Shown here piece by piece: positions 48,931-58,027 of a stretch of 64,000 bases of DNA (its first letter is position 1; every line of letters begins with the position of its first letter). This DNA comes from Spirochaetales bacterium. GTDB lineage: Bacteria > Spirochaetota > Spirochaetia > UBA9216. A model generated the notes under the pieces. The model saw only the letters and a list, made by a program, of their open reading frames with translations. It searched no databases and was not told the origin of the DNA. The DNA is taken from NCBI GenBank assembly GCA_016839055.1, contig JAEKNX010000019.1, forward strand, positions 1-64,000. The letters are read 5' to 3'. Position numbers and translations under genes: made by a program.

Positions 48931-51249
48931 TTATAATTTCTTCGAAATTACTCTTCTGCCTAGTTTATCAATTACAATTATGAAGGCCGGAAGGAAAATC
49001 AGGGTCGCAAACATGGCTGCAAATAAGCTTATCGACACAAGTATTCCAAAAAATACAATCGGTTTAAAGCTTGCGAAGCCCAGAACCATAAATCCGGCGA
49101 CAATTGAAATGGTAGTTAACACAATAGGTCTACCGGTAATTAGAAAGGTCTTGCTTATCGCTGCCCTGCAATCCTGTTTTGTAACTACCAACTGTTTCTG
49201 ATACTGCAGAATAAAATGAATGGCATCATCGACCCCAACACCGATTGCGACATTTGAAACCAGAACGGTTGTAACATCCAGAGGAATTTTAAAAACAACC
49301 ATTATAATATAATTAAATGCTATAGCAGCTACCAGGGGTATCAGAGAAACACTCCCCAGCCTGAAGGAACGAAAAAATATTGAGGAAACCGCGAATATCA
49401 GCACCATTGACAGAAATGATGAAAAAAGCTGATCCTTCTGTATCTGCGCTGCGGCATCATAGTTTATCATCGTATTGCCCCAATAATAAACCTCGCTGAC
49501 TTCAGGGATAAATTCGCCGACTATTCCTTTGAAGTTCTCCAAAAGCGAAAGGGTGTCTTCGGCTGCGATGATCTTACCTGTTTCACCATCAAAAACTTTA
49601 ATAAATAATGTTACCTGAGAATAATCATCATTGATGAAATCAGCCTGTGAGCCGTAGGTAATATCCTTGCCTCCCTCACCGAGCAACTTGAAATAACGTG
49701 ACAACAGAAGAATAAGTCCCTTCTTTTCCGGAAATTCATCCTCACCGGTCATTACCTTATTAATCTGTTTTAAGATTGTATAGTAGGAAGTTAATCCAAT
49801 TACATTAATATCCTCAGAAAAGGCTTCCTGCATCAAAAGTATTTTTTTTATTACATCATCCCTGATAAAATAATTTTCGGTTCCATCCGGAGCTTTCAAA
49901 GTGATATTCAGCGCCTGCGAACCACCTGAATCTTCAAGCATTTCATAGGTATCCAGTACAATCTTGTCTTCACCGGGAAAATAATCAATGTAATCAACTT
50001 TACGGCTTATTTCAGGATATAGAAAGAAAGCGCTTATGACGATGACAAAAAATCCAACAAATAAAAGAAGGTATCGTCTATCTACAATTTCACCGAGTTT
50101 TACCACAATCTTTGTGATAAAATCTTTATGAATCTTTTCTTTATGAACCTTCCTCGGAGGAGACAGTTTAGATAATAAAGCAGGGAGAAAAAATATCGAC
50201 AGTATCACACAGGTTAATATCCCAAAACTGACCGACAGACCGAACTCCTTAAGCGGCCCTATTGAGGTAAAAAGCAGACTGCTGAACCCTATCATCGTTG
50301 TTACACCTGCAAGGATAACCGTCAGGACAACATGAGAAACCGCTTCAGCGATCCCTGAGACACCATCCTCCACATTATATGATCTGAAATACTCACTGAG
50401 AATATGTACTGTATAAGAACTGCCGATGGCAAGAATGATAATAGGAAGAATTATACTCACAATGGTTAAATCATATCCGATAGCAGTGGAAAATCCGATT
50501 GCCCACAGTGCCCCGATTCCTACAGTTATCAGCGGCAGAAATACGGCACGAAACGCCCGGAAACTGAAATACAAAACTATGAGGATGACCAAAAAAGCCA
50601 ATACGACGAGAACTAAAAGATCCCTCTGCAAATACTCAGCTGTATGATAGGAAAATGGAGCATCGCCGGTATATAAGACTTCAAATTCAGCAAGAAGCGG
50701 CTCAATTATTCTTTCAAACTCCATCATAAAGCCGGCAGGATCATCGATTGATGTGTTTATGAGGAAAGCTGTAAGGGTTTTCCCCATGTCCGAGACGACT
50801 GTGTTCTGGGCAAGCGGCTCAGACAAAAGTCGCTCTCTGAAATCTGCAAGTTCTTCTTCATTTCGAGGTGGGTGAGAAACCATCCTCTCTACGGACAAAC
50901 GCCCTGCTTCATTCCTGAAGGTTATAAAATCAAATGGGCTGATACAGTCGGAAACTGCCGGATGTGCCTCAAGTTCCTGGAGGACATCAAAGAAAACTTC
51001 AAGTTTCCTTATTGATAAAGCGTCATCGGATTTTACCGATACCATGAGGTACATATCAAGCTCTTCGCTGATACCGGTTTCCTCCAGCAGTACTTCACTT
51101 CTCTCATTCTTATCAGGATAGATATTATAATAGTCAGGATTAAAAACCACCCCGGACGCCAAAACCCCCATTACAACAGTTATCAATAGTATTACAATAA
51201 TAATAAAATTTGCATGCTTAATGGTATTTGAAATAATTTTTTTCATCAT
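48931..51249 (-). CDS. RND/MMPL-family exporter
   Basis: The 772 residues have two repeats of one helix, a large periplasmic loop and five helices: helix 1 at about 13-33, loop to about 210, helices 212-365 (LLVLVVLAFLVILIVLYFSF, AIGSSYTVHILSEYF, LTVILAGVTTMIGFSSLLF); then helix about 395-412, second loop, and helices about 610-765 (NVAIGVGVDDAIHFILQYQ, LTTISIVAGFMVLGFASFKP). This matches hydrophobic-molecule RND exporters of the MMPL/HpnN/SSD type. First gene of the operon with the acyltransferase-like and ligase genes. The start has no clear ribosome site. Confidence 0.9.
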   Translation of the reverse strand: MMKKIISNTIKHANFIIIVILLITVVMGVLASGVVFNPDYYNIYPDKNERSEVLLEETGISEELDMYLMVSVKSDDALSIRKLEVFFDVLQELEAHPAVSDCISPFDFITFRNEAGRLSVERMVSHPPRNEEELADFRERLLSEPLAQNTVVSDMGKTLTAFLINTSIDDPAGFMMEFERIIEPLLAEFEVLYTGDAPFSYHTAEYLQRDLLVLVVLAFLVILIVLYFSFRAFRAVFLPLITVGIGALWAIGFSTAIGYDLTIVSIILPIIILAIGSSYTVHILSEYFRSYNVEDGVSGIAEAVSHVVLTVILAGVTTMIGFSSLLFTSIGPLKEFGLSVSFGILTCVILSIFFLPALLSKLSPPRKVHKEKIHKDFITKIVVKLGEIVDRRYLLLFVGFFVIVISAFFLYPEISRKVDYIDYFPGEDKIVLDTYEMLEDSGGSQALNITLKAPDGTENYFIRDDVIKKILLMQEAFSEDINVIGLTSYYTILKQINKVMTGEDEFPEKKGLILLLSRYFKLLGEGGKDITYGSQADFINDDYSQVTLFIKVFDGETGKIIAAEDTLSLLENFKGIVGEFIPEVSEVYYWGNTMINYDAAAQIQKDQLFSSFLSMVLIFAVSSIFFRSFRLGSVSLIPLVAAIAFNYIIMVVFKIPLDVTTVLVSNVAIGVGVDDAIHFILQYQKQLVVTKQDCRAAISKTFLITGRPIVLTTISIVAGFMVLGFASFKPIVFFGILVSISLFAAMFATLIFLPAFIIVIDKLGRRVISKKL

Positions 51250-51540
51250 TATTTTAAATCTGCTTCAGTGATTTAATGATAGTGAGATACATGATTCACG
51301 CCCTTCGCAATATTGAAGTTCAAAACGTACATCGATTAAAAAAAAATGTCAACGAAGTACTCCTGAAGTAATAATCACTTCAATTATAATCTCGGAAAAC
51401 TTCTCTTCATAGCTCTTTTGCATTACCCGGTAAAAAAAATTATATCTGCAGACATTCATGGTTTCAGATAACCGGGGCCTTCATGCCTGCCAAACATTCA
51501 CCGATGTAAAATGAACACTCTGCGCCAACCCGAATTCCGG
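51250..51540. other. Intergenic region between divergent RND and AIM24 genes
   Basis: A TTGACA on the minus strand (51352-51347), with a weak TACGTT 17 bases on, is a possible RND promoter. I see no RNA gene, ORF or repeat in the remainder. Confidence 0.4.
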
Positions 51541-51569
51541 TTGACATCCTTTATTCTCCGTCCTATCAT
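51541..51569 (+). promoter_or_regulatory. Promoter of the AIM24-family gene
   Basis: TTGACA and TATCAT with a 17-base spacer. GAGGAGAG and the ATG at 51593 follow. Confidence 0.75.
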
Positions 51570-51592
51570 TTGCTTACCATGAGGAGAGAAAT

Positions 51593-52387
51593 ATGAGAAG
51601 TCATGAATTAGATTATGAAATCCTGGGTGATGATATCCAGATTGTAGAGATAGAACTAGATCCGGGCGAAGTTGTCGTCGCGGAAGCAGGCGCGATGAAC
51701 TACATGGAGGACAATATCACCTTCGAAGCAAGAATGGGCGACGGCACTGAGGCTGATTCAGGGATAATGGGAAAACTCTTCGGGGCCGGAAAGCGGGTAT
51801 TAACCGGAGAGTCGATCTTCATGACCCATTTCAAACACAGCGGCACGAGCGGCAAGCGCCGTGTTGCCTTTGCCGCTCCCTATCCGGGAAAAATCATCGC
51901 CATAAACCTTGCGGATATCGGAGGTGAGCTGCTCTGTCAGAAAGACGCCTTCCTCTGCGCCGCCCTCGGCACGGAAGTCAGCATAGCTTTTAACAAGAAG
52001 TTCGGAACCGGCCTCTTCGGCGGCGAGGGATTCATCCTGCAGCGCCTGCGAGGTGACGGGATGGTCTTCATTCACGCCGGCGGCACGGTTATAAAGAAGG
52101 AACTCAAAGGTGAAACCCTGCGCGTCGACACCGGCTGTATTGTGGCCTTCCAACCGAATATCGACTACAGCATTGAGCAGGCCGGAAATCTGAAATCTAT
52201 GGTATTCGGAGGGGAAGGACTCTTTCTCGCTACCCTGAGCGGTACCGGAACCGTAATGCTTCAGAGCATGCCCTTTGCCCGTCTCGCGGATCGTATAACC
52301 AGACAGGCAGGCACCGCCGCCGGCGGACGACGCCAGGGCGAAGGCAGTATCCTCGGAGCCCTGGGTAATCTGCTCGACGGGGACTAA
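51593..52387 (+). CDS. AIM24/TIGR00266-family protein
   Basis: The 264-residue beta-rich protein has the family signatures [61 protein letters not shown] and the C-terminal [24 protein letters not shown]. There is no signal peptide or helix, and the C-terminus is glycine-rich. Mitochondrial AIM24 stabilises inner-membrane complexes; the bacterial role is unknown. It has its own promoter and terminator. Confidence 0.9.
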   Translation: MRSHELDYEILGDDIQIVEIELDPGEVVVAEAGAMNYMEDNITFEARMGDGTEADSGIMGKLFGAGKRVLTGESIFMTHFKHSGTSGKRRVAFAAPYPGKIIAINLADIGGELLCQKDAFLCAALGTEVSIAFNKKFGTGLFGGEGFILQRLRGDGMVFIHAGGTVIKKELKGETLRVDTGCIVAFQPNIDYSIEQAGNLKSMVFGGEGLFLATLSGTGTVMLQSMPFARLADRITRQAGTAAGGRRQGEGSILGALGNLLDGD

Positions 52388-52399
52388 ATCAGACTTCCG

Positions 52400-52445
52400 G
52401 CAGTAGAAGCCGGCTAAATACGCCGGCTCTTACTGCTTCTTTGAT
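52400..52445 (+). terminator. Rho-independent terminator of the AIM24 gene
   Basis: gcagta-ga-agccggc / gccggct-ct-tactgc form a long stem with one internal mismatch pair, followed by a T-rich tail (ttctttgatttt). Confidence 0.75.
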
Positions 52446-52505
52446 TTTATTTTAAATCTCATTGAGCTGACTTTTAAAGGATAACCCTGCTCTTTCCCAC
52501 CGCTG

Positions 52506-53603
52506 CTAAAACTGGAATTGAAACATCAGTCCCGGGAAAGTCAGTTTTTTTCCGTCCATTTTGAAATCATTTATCAGGTAGTCTAGCCTTACTCCTACCT
52601 GAAAAAATCCGAATATATCCAGATAAAGACCTGCGCCGGTTGAAATCAGAAAACCCTGATAGCCGGCTTCTTCAAAATAAAAAGCTGAATCAAAATATAC
52701 CAGAAATCCCGGCATGAGCGCGGGCAGAAAAAGGGCCGGAAAGTTTATTCGCAGCTCCAAATTGTTTGTTACCGTAAACTTGGTATTAAACCTCTCCCTT
52801 TCAACACCCCTGATATCAGCCCGGTTATCATAACGAACATTAACAGGGACATAGTCACCGTTGGCATAACCAAGCTTGAATCTCTCAGCCAGGTATATAT
52901 TGAAAAGATTAAACCCTCTCTCCGGTTCAATATCAATGATTGGAATATAGACCTTAATTTCGGTATTAAGATGATAATAATCCGCCGACCGGTTCAAAAA
53001 ATCAGGACCGCAGTCAAGCTGAAGCAGTGCTTCTATTCCTTCTTTAACACTATGATCATTTATGGATACATCGTTATAAGCTCCGCCAAACTCAACTGAA
53101 GTCTGAAACTGGCCGTCAGCTTCAGCACTGCCGCTATAATTAAAAAAGTACTGCTGCGGCCTCTGCGGGTCATTTATATTGTATTCATAACAGCCATTAT
53201 AGTAAATAAAACCTTCCAGCAAGTTTTCGCCTATTCTCTCATTCCAAAAAAATCCCTGTCTAATCCCAAGCTGCCAGTCCAGGTAGATTTTCTTAAACTC
53301 TGCATCCTCAGAATTAAAGCCACTTGTCCCGGGCAAGATATACGCATCGCTTATATCAAGAAAATAGTTACGGCTGACCCACCCTCCGGTAAGGTTCAGA
53401 CCAAAAACAGTTTCAGTACCTTCGAGCAGCGGAATCCCTGTGTATTCAAATTCAGCCATGCAGTCAATGAAACCGATTGGATGAAACAAAAAATAAATAC
53501 TACTCTGCTCTTCCTCATCTTTTTCGTCTTCTGGACCTTCCGCGGACAGAGAAACTGCCGACAGAATAATAATCAATATACCGAGAAATATCTTTTCTTT
53601 CAT
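52506..53603 (-). CDS. Outer-membrane beta-barrel protein
   Basis: A signal peptide (MKEKIFLGILIIILSAVSLSA) and an acidic linker (EDEKDEEEQ) are followed by alternating amphipathic strands rich in Tyr, Phe and Gly to a terminal FPGLMFQFQF, whose final Phe is the classic barrel-insertion signal. No peptidoglycan or POTRA domain is visible and I recognise no specific family. It is divergent from the TetR gene, whose operator lies 111 bases upstream of the start. Confidence 0.7.
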   Translation of the reverse strand: MKEKIFLGILIIILSAVSLSAEGPEDEKDEEEQSSIYFLFHPIGFIDCMAEFEYTGIPLLEGTETVFGLNLTGGWVSRNYFLDISDAYILPGTSGFNSEDAEFKKIYLDWQLGIRQGFFWNERIGENLLEGFIYYNGCYEYNINDPQRPQQYFFNYSGSAEADGQFQTSVEFGGAYNDVSINDHSVKEGIEALLQLDCGPDFLNRSADYYHLNTEIKVYIPIIDIEPERGFNLFNIYLAERFKLGYANGDYVPVNVRYDNRADIRGVERERFNTKFTVTNNLELRINFPALFLPALMPGFLVYFDSAFYFEEAGYQGFLISTGAGLYLDIFGFFQVGVRLDYLINDFKMDGKKLTFPGLMFQFQF

Positions 53604-53713
53604 TCATATTTTCCTTGTCTTTTAATCTTGCAGTCTTGCCGGGATCAACCATTCTGACCCTATCATCCAGAAATCTTTTATTGACAAAGGAATAAGGAAA
53701 TGATAAGTTCAAG

Positions 53714-53726
53714 TGAACATTGTTCA
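53714..53726. promoter_or_regulatory. TetR operator 1 (TGAACA-T-TGTTCA)
   Basis: A perfect 13-bp palindrome directly upstream of the TetR gene. The same palindrome, extended to 15 bp, recurs at 54351-54365 before the next gene. Confidence 0.75.
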
Positions 53727-53748
53727 TTTCTATCAACAGGAGCACCTT

Positions 53749-54309
53749 TTGTCAAGAGTTATTGAGAACCCCAGAGAACTCATTCTAAAAAAAGCTGAAG
53801 TTTTACTTTTTAATGAAGGATACTCCAGTGTCAACATCAGAAGGGTTGCAAAGGATTGCGGCATTGCAGTTGGAACAATTTATAATTACTTTCCCGGGAA
53901 AAAAGAACTTGTTATTGAAATGATGGTTAATTTCTGGATCAATTTTTTTTTAAAAATAAACACCGAAATTAATTCGGATAAAGATTTCTATCTCAAACTA
54001 AAATACATCATGGATGAACTCTCCTGTATTTTAAAAAGATTCAAAGATGTCTGGTTGAAAAATGAACTCTATTCCACTCCGGATTACATCGCGAGCGGGA
54101 TGCAGGAACATAATACTCATATAGGAAAACTGATATCGATGATAGAAGAAATGCTAAAAAGCGAATTAGAGGCCCGGAACAGAGAGATTGATAACGGCTT
54201 TACAACTCACAGCATGGCAAAATTCATTGTGATTAATTTTATATCTATGATACAAATGCCCTTTATGGATTATGATTTTTTTGAAAAAATATTAAAAAAG
54301 TTGATTTAA
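53749..54309 (+). CDS. TetR-family repressor
   Basis: I choose the TTG at 53749 (SRVIENPRELILKKAEVLL) because AGGAG precedes it; the track's ATG overlaps the operator. The 186-residue protein has an N-terminal TetR HTH (GYSSVNIRRVAKDCGIAVGTIYNYFPGKKELVIEMM) and a helical ligand domain ending near KILKKLI. Matching palindromes before this gene and before the membrane-protein gene at 54399 indicate that it controls both. Confidence 0.9.
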   Translation: MSRVIENPRELILKKAEVLLFNEGYSSVNIRRVAKDCGIAVGTIYNYFPGKKELVIEMMVNFWINFFLKINTEINSDKDFYLKLKYIMDELSCILKRFKDVWLKNELYSTPDYIASGMQEHNTHIGKLISMIEEMLKSELEARNREIDNGFTTHSMAKFIVINFISMIQMPFMDYDFFEKILKKLI

Positions 54310-54312
54310 CAG

Positions 54313-54339
54313 AACCTTCCAATACGAGGAAGGTTTTTT
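54313..54339 (+). terminator. Rho-independent terminator of the TetR gene
   Basis: aaccttcc-aatacga-ggaaggtt followed by tttt. Confidence 0.85.
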
Positions 54340-54350
54340 AATGAACACAA

Positions 54351-54365
54351 ATGAACAATGTTCAT
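54351..54365. promoter_or_regulatory. TetR operator 2 (ATGAACA-A-TGTTCAT)
   Basis: A perfect 15-bp palindrome with the same half-sites as 53714-53726. A further atgaaca half-site lies directly upstream (54341). It is in the promoter region of the membrane protein at 54399. Confidence 0.75.
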
Positions 54366-54398
54366 TTGAAATATATATTATCACTCAGGAGGAGAGAT

Positions 54399-55082
54399 AT
54401 GAATTACATAGAACCGGTTTTTGATGTATTTTATTTAGCTGCCGTTATTTCAATGGGAATAATCATGATAGCAGCCGGAAAAAACAATTTAATAGTAAGA
54501 TTATTCGGAATAATGGCGGTTGTCCTGGGAGGCGGAGACTCATTTCACCTGATCCCCCGAATCTATGCCCTGCTGACAACCGGACTGGAAGCTAATGCCG
54601 CGGCTCTTGGTATCGGAAAATTAATAACATCCGTTACAATGACATTATTTTATTTAATTCTTTATCGGATCTGGGAAATCAGATTTGATATAAAAAAGGC
54701 TGTGGGAATAAGAGTATTTATCGGAATATTCGTAATAGCGAGAATTATCTTGAATTTTATGCCTCAAAACATGTGGACACAATTCAATGCTCCGGCAAAC
54801 TGGGGAATCTACAGAAATATACCATTTGCACTGTTGGGTATTCTGATTGTCTATCTGATTCTGAAAAAAGCAATTGAAAATAATGATTCAACCTTTAAAA
54901 AAATCGGTATCGCAGTAATAATCTCATTTGCCTGTTATATACCAGTTGTGCTCTGGGCGTCATCATTCGGTATTATCGGGATTCTGATGATACCGAAAAC
55001 AATTGCCTACCTATGGGTTGTATTTATCGGTTTCAAAGAAATACGGCAAAAACAACTTAGCTGCCTTATTAAGGCGTCATGA
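54399..55082 (+). CDS. Polytopic membrane protein under TetR control
   Basis: ATG at 54399 with AGGAGGAGA before it (the track start overlaps the operator). The 227 residues have about seven hydrophobic helices, beginning FYLAAVISMGIIMIAAG and including VVLGGGDSFHLIPRIYAL and VTMTLFYLILYRIW. I do not recognise the family. The charged loops are short and there are no obvious catalytic motifs apart from the GGGDSFHLIPR stretch. Confidence 0.75.
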   Translation: MNYIEPVFDVFYLAAVISMGIIMIAAGKNNLIVRLFGIMAVVLGGGDSFHLIPRIYALLTTGLEANAAALGIGKLITSVTMTLFYLILYRIWEIRFDIKKAVGIRVFIGIFVIARIILNFMPQNMWTQFNAPANWGIYRNIPFALLGILIVYLILKKAIENNDSTFKKIGIAVIISFACYIPVVLWASSFGIIGILMIPKTIAYLWVVFIGFKEIRQKQLSCLIKAS

Positions 55083-55085
55083 TAC

Positions 55086-55136
55086 TTAAGACGTTATCAA
55101 TACCGGCTTCAAACGCCGGTGTTGATAACGTCTTAA
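55086..55136. repeat. 22-bp near-perfect hairpin
   Basis: The arms begin TTAAGACGTTATC and end GATAACGTCTTAA, pair over 22 bases with one T-G wobble, and leave a 7-base loop. It begins 4 bases after the membrane-protein stop. No T-run follows, so it is not a standard terminator. Confidence 0.85.
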
Positions 55137-55152
55137 TGACAACAAGGAAAAT

Positions 55153-55236
55153 ATGATGAAAAAAACAATGATGACATTATTTCTGTTTCTATCAGCGGCC
55201 AACGCCCTCTTTGCCTTCGCGGTAAAACGAGAATAA
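55153..55236 (+). CDS. 27-aa peptide resembling an orphan signal peptide
   Basis: Too short for the ORF track. Tandem ATGs follow AAGGAAA. The peptide has a Lys-rich start (MMKKTMM), a hydrophobic core (LFLFLSAANALFAFA) and then only VKRE before the stop. It could be a truncated remnant of a secreted protein gene or a small membrane peptide. Its placement 16 bases after a strong hairpin suggests it is read with the membrane-protein gene. Confidence 0.35.
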   Translation: MMKKTMMTLFLFLSAANALFAFAVKRE

Positions 55237-55276
55237 CATCAGATATCAAACCGGCCCGCCTAAAGACGGCTGATTA

Positions 55277-56941
55277 TTACATACTGATCTCACTGCTCCC
55301 CGATATTTTATTAAAAATAAGCAATGAGGTCACAGTCAGTACAGCCAGAATGGTCGAGAGAGCCGCCGCTATTCCGTAGTTTCCCCGGATAATCTGAGTA
55401 TAAATTTCAACAGTCAGTGTCTTTGTTCTGCCGGTATACAGGAGGATAGCCGTGGCAAGTTCACTTATCATCGTAACCCAGCTCAGAATTGCTCCCGCTA
55501 CAAGACCCGCCGCCATCATAGGCATAGTAATTTTATAGAAGGTTTTTAATTTAGAGGCTCCAAGACTCTGTGCCGCTTCTTCAATATTTAGGGGAATCTG
55601 CTGCAATACAGCCACCGATGACCGAATGGTATAGGGAAGCCGGCGAAGGACCAACCCTATTACCATGATAAGCATGGTGCCGCTCAAGAGGATCGGCGGC
55701 TTATTGAACGCGATAAGCAGGGTAATACCCACAACAGAACCGGGAATTATATAGGGAACCATCGAGACGGTATCCGCTATTCCGGTAAATACATTTCGGC
55801 GGCGAACGGTGATATAGGCAATAAACGCGGCAAAAAAGACGATAATAACAAGAGAGACTCCGGGAATCAGCAGGGTATTGGTAATAGCCCTACCTACCCG
55901 GTCAAAAGCAGTCGCGTAACTGCCGAAGGAGTAGCCGGGAACGAATGTCGTTCCATTCACCTTCTTAAAGGAAGTATAAAAAATATAAAACTGCGGCATT
56001 ATGGAAAGTCCAATCAATCCGTAAGAGTAGATGTGAATTAGTACCTTTGTCAGACCTGTAGCTTTGATAGGCCTGATCTTGTTCATTGAGTTCATAGTGA
56101 ATGTCTTTCTTGTAGAAAGATACCGCTGAATCAGAAATATAAAGGTTGTAATGATAATTGCAATAATCGATATTGCCGCCGCAAACCCGTCATCGCCTCC
56201 TAACTCACTTATAAACTCATTGAAGATAGTAACAGGAAAGGTTCTGAAGCCCTCACCGATGAGCATCGGAGTTCCAAAATCAGCCAGGGATCTCATGAAC
56301 ACGAGGAGCCCCCCCGCGAAAAGGGTGGGAAGAATCAGGGGGATAACAATGATCCGAAACCGCCTGAACCCTGAACAACCAAGGTTTTCTGCCGCCTCGA
56401 GCAGGGAATTATCCACATTCTTAAGAGCCCCAGTGATATAAAGAAAAATAAGAGGATAGAGCTGAAGAGTGAGGACAACCAAAATACCGGTAAATCCGTA
56501 AATACTCGGAAACTGAATGCCCATGGATTCACGAAAGAATTGGGTAATAACCCCGTTCCGGCCCAGAAGGAGAATCCAGGAATAGGCTCCGATGAAGGGC
56601 GCAGACATCGACGACAGAATAATAAGTACGCGAAGAAAACCTTTTCCCCGAATTTCGAAGCGAGTAAAAAAGTAGGCCAGAGGTGTTCCGAGAAGGACAG
56701 TCAGTAAGGTAACGGCGAAGGTAACCTTGAATGAGTTGAGCAGAGTATTGAAATAATATGGCTTACTGAAAAACTTAATAAAATAAGCCATAGTAAAAGC
56801 GCCGGTCTTCTTATCCACAACCGATTGGGCAAGCAGGTTAAACAGGGGATAGATAAGAAACAGGACATATAAGCCGAGGACGATGAAAGTTACAAGGCTC
56901 CAGACATCAAGTTTTTTCCTTCGCATTATATTAGACATCAC
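55277..56941 (-). CDS. FbpB-type ABC permease (fused double permease)
   Basis: The 554-residue fusion has two BPD_transp_1 units of about six helices each. The EAA loops are ENLGCSGFRRFRIIVIPLILP in the first half and AAQSLGASKLKTFYKITMPMM in the second. This architecture is typical of iron(III), sugar-phosphate (AfuB) and 2-aminoethylphosphonate systems. The start overlaps the ATPase gene by 11 bases; either of two adjacent ATGs may be used. It completes the operon 59077-55277. Confidence 0.92.
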   Translation of the reverse strand: MMSNIMRRKKLDVWSLVTFIVLGLYVLFLIYPLFNLLAQSVVDKKTGAFTMAYFIKFFSKPYYFNTLLNSFKVTFAVTLLTVLLGTPLAYFFTRFEIRGKGFLRVLIILSSMSAPFIGAYSWILLLGRNGVITQFFRESMGIQFPSIYGFTGILVVLTLQLYPLIFLYITGALKNVDNSLLEAAENLGCSGFRRFRIIVIPLILPTLFAGGLLVFMRSLADFGTPMLIGEGFRTFPVTIFNEFISELGGDDGFAAAISIIAIIITTFIFLIQRYLSTRKTFTMNSMNKIRPIKATGLTKVLIHIYSYGLIGLSIMPQFYIFYTSFKKVNGTTFVPGYSFGSYATAFDRVGRAITNTLLIPGVSLVIIVFFAAFIAYITVRRRNVFTGIADTVSMVPYIIPGSVVGITLLIAFNKPPILLSGTMLIMVIGLVLRRLPYTIRSSVAVLQQIPLNIEEAAQSLGASKLKTFYKITMPMMAAGLVAGAILSWVTMISELATAILLYTGRTKTLTVEIYTQIIRGNYGIAAALSTILAVLTVTSLLIFNKISGSSEISM

Positions 56942-58010
56942 GGCTTAAGTTCCGATTTCCATCTTCCGAGAATACATTGATTTTATCAACCTTGATGGTT
57001 AGATACACCCTATCACCTGACTTGAAGTCGAGATCCAAGACCGATTCATGTATGATCTCAATCTCCTGTCCTCCGGGAAGCGCCACCATGAAGTGAGTAT
57101 TCAGACCTAAAAAAATACTGTCGGTAATGGTGCTTTTAATTCCGCCGGAATCTTCTTTGGACATGGTAAAGTCCTCAGGGCGGATAGACAGAACCACAGG
57201 GCCTTCCTCCGAGGCCGCGATATTTTCCATCGGGAAGCTGAAATCATCAAGCTGTATGCTTTTATTCGCCGCGGAATAATGGGCGTTTAAAAGATTGGTG
57301 CGCCCGATGAAGGTAGCTACAAAAATATTTGCGGGGCGATGATATATTTCCTGAGGAGTTCCGACATGCTGAATCACCCCGTCCTTCATCACCGCAATCC
57401 TGTCCGAGATAGCCATGGCTTCTTCCTGATCATGGGTGACATAGACCGTGGTTATCCCAACCTCCTTCTGGAGGTTACGAATTGCCTGCCGCATTTCCAG
57501 CCTAAGCTTTGCGTCCAGGTTGGATAAGGGCTCATCCATCAGAAGAACGTCCGGCTTTATTACCAGGGCCCTGGCAAGAGCGACGCGCTGCTGCTGTCCC
57601 CCCGAAAGCCGTTCGGGCATCCTGTCATGATACTCTTGGATCTGCATCAGCTCCAGAAACTCCCTGGTCGCATTTTTTATCTCATCTCTTGACAGTCTAC
57701 GGTTTTTCAGGCCGAATTCCACATTCTGCTGTACCGTGTAATGAGGGAAGATAGCATAGTTCTGAAAAACCATGCCGATATTCCTCTTGCTGACCTCCAT
57801 CTCGTTAATGCAGGTTTCATTAAAATAGAATTCTCCGCCCTCTATGGTATTGAACCCGGCAATCATACGCAAAAGCGTTGTTTTGCCGCATCCCGACGGT
57901 CCAAGGAGGGTAAAGAATTCCTTATCTTTAATTTCAATGGACAGATCCGGTATAATGGTGACAGCCCCGTACCTTTTTACTGCATTCCTGACTGATATGT
58001 TTACACTCAT
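56931..58010 (-). CDS. FbpC/PotA-type ABC ATPase
   Basis: The 359-residue ATPase has Walker A GPSGCGKTT, Q-loop GMVFQNYAIFPHYTV, signature RLSGGQQQRVALARAL, Walker B LLMDEPLSNLDAKLR and the switch His in TVYVTHDQEEA. A C-terminal TOBE-like domain follows (VVLSIRPEDF..., HESVLDLDFKSGDRVYLTIK). The energising subunit of the neighbouring binding protein and double permease. Confidence 0.94.
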   Translation of the reverse strand: MSVNISVRNAVKRYGAVTIIPDLSIEIKDKEFFTLLGPSGCGKTTLLRMIAGFNTIEGGEFYFNETCINEMEVSKRNIGMVFQNYAIFPHYTVQQNVEFGLKNRRLSRDEIKNATREFLELMQIQEYHDRMPERLSGGQQQRVALARALVIKPDVLLMDEPLSNLDAKLRLEMRQAIRNLQKEVGITTVYVTHDQEEAMAISDRIAVMKDGVIQHVGTPQEIYHRPANIFVATFIGRTNLLNAHYSAANKSIQLDDFSFPMENIAASEEGPVVLSIRPEDFTMSKEDSGGIKSTITDSIFLGLNTHFMVALPGGQEIEIIHESVLDLDFKSGDRVYLTIKVDKINVFSEDGNRNLSRDV

Positions 58011-58027
58011 ATTCCGGACCCTGCTCC

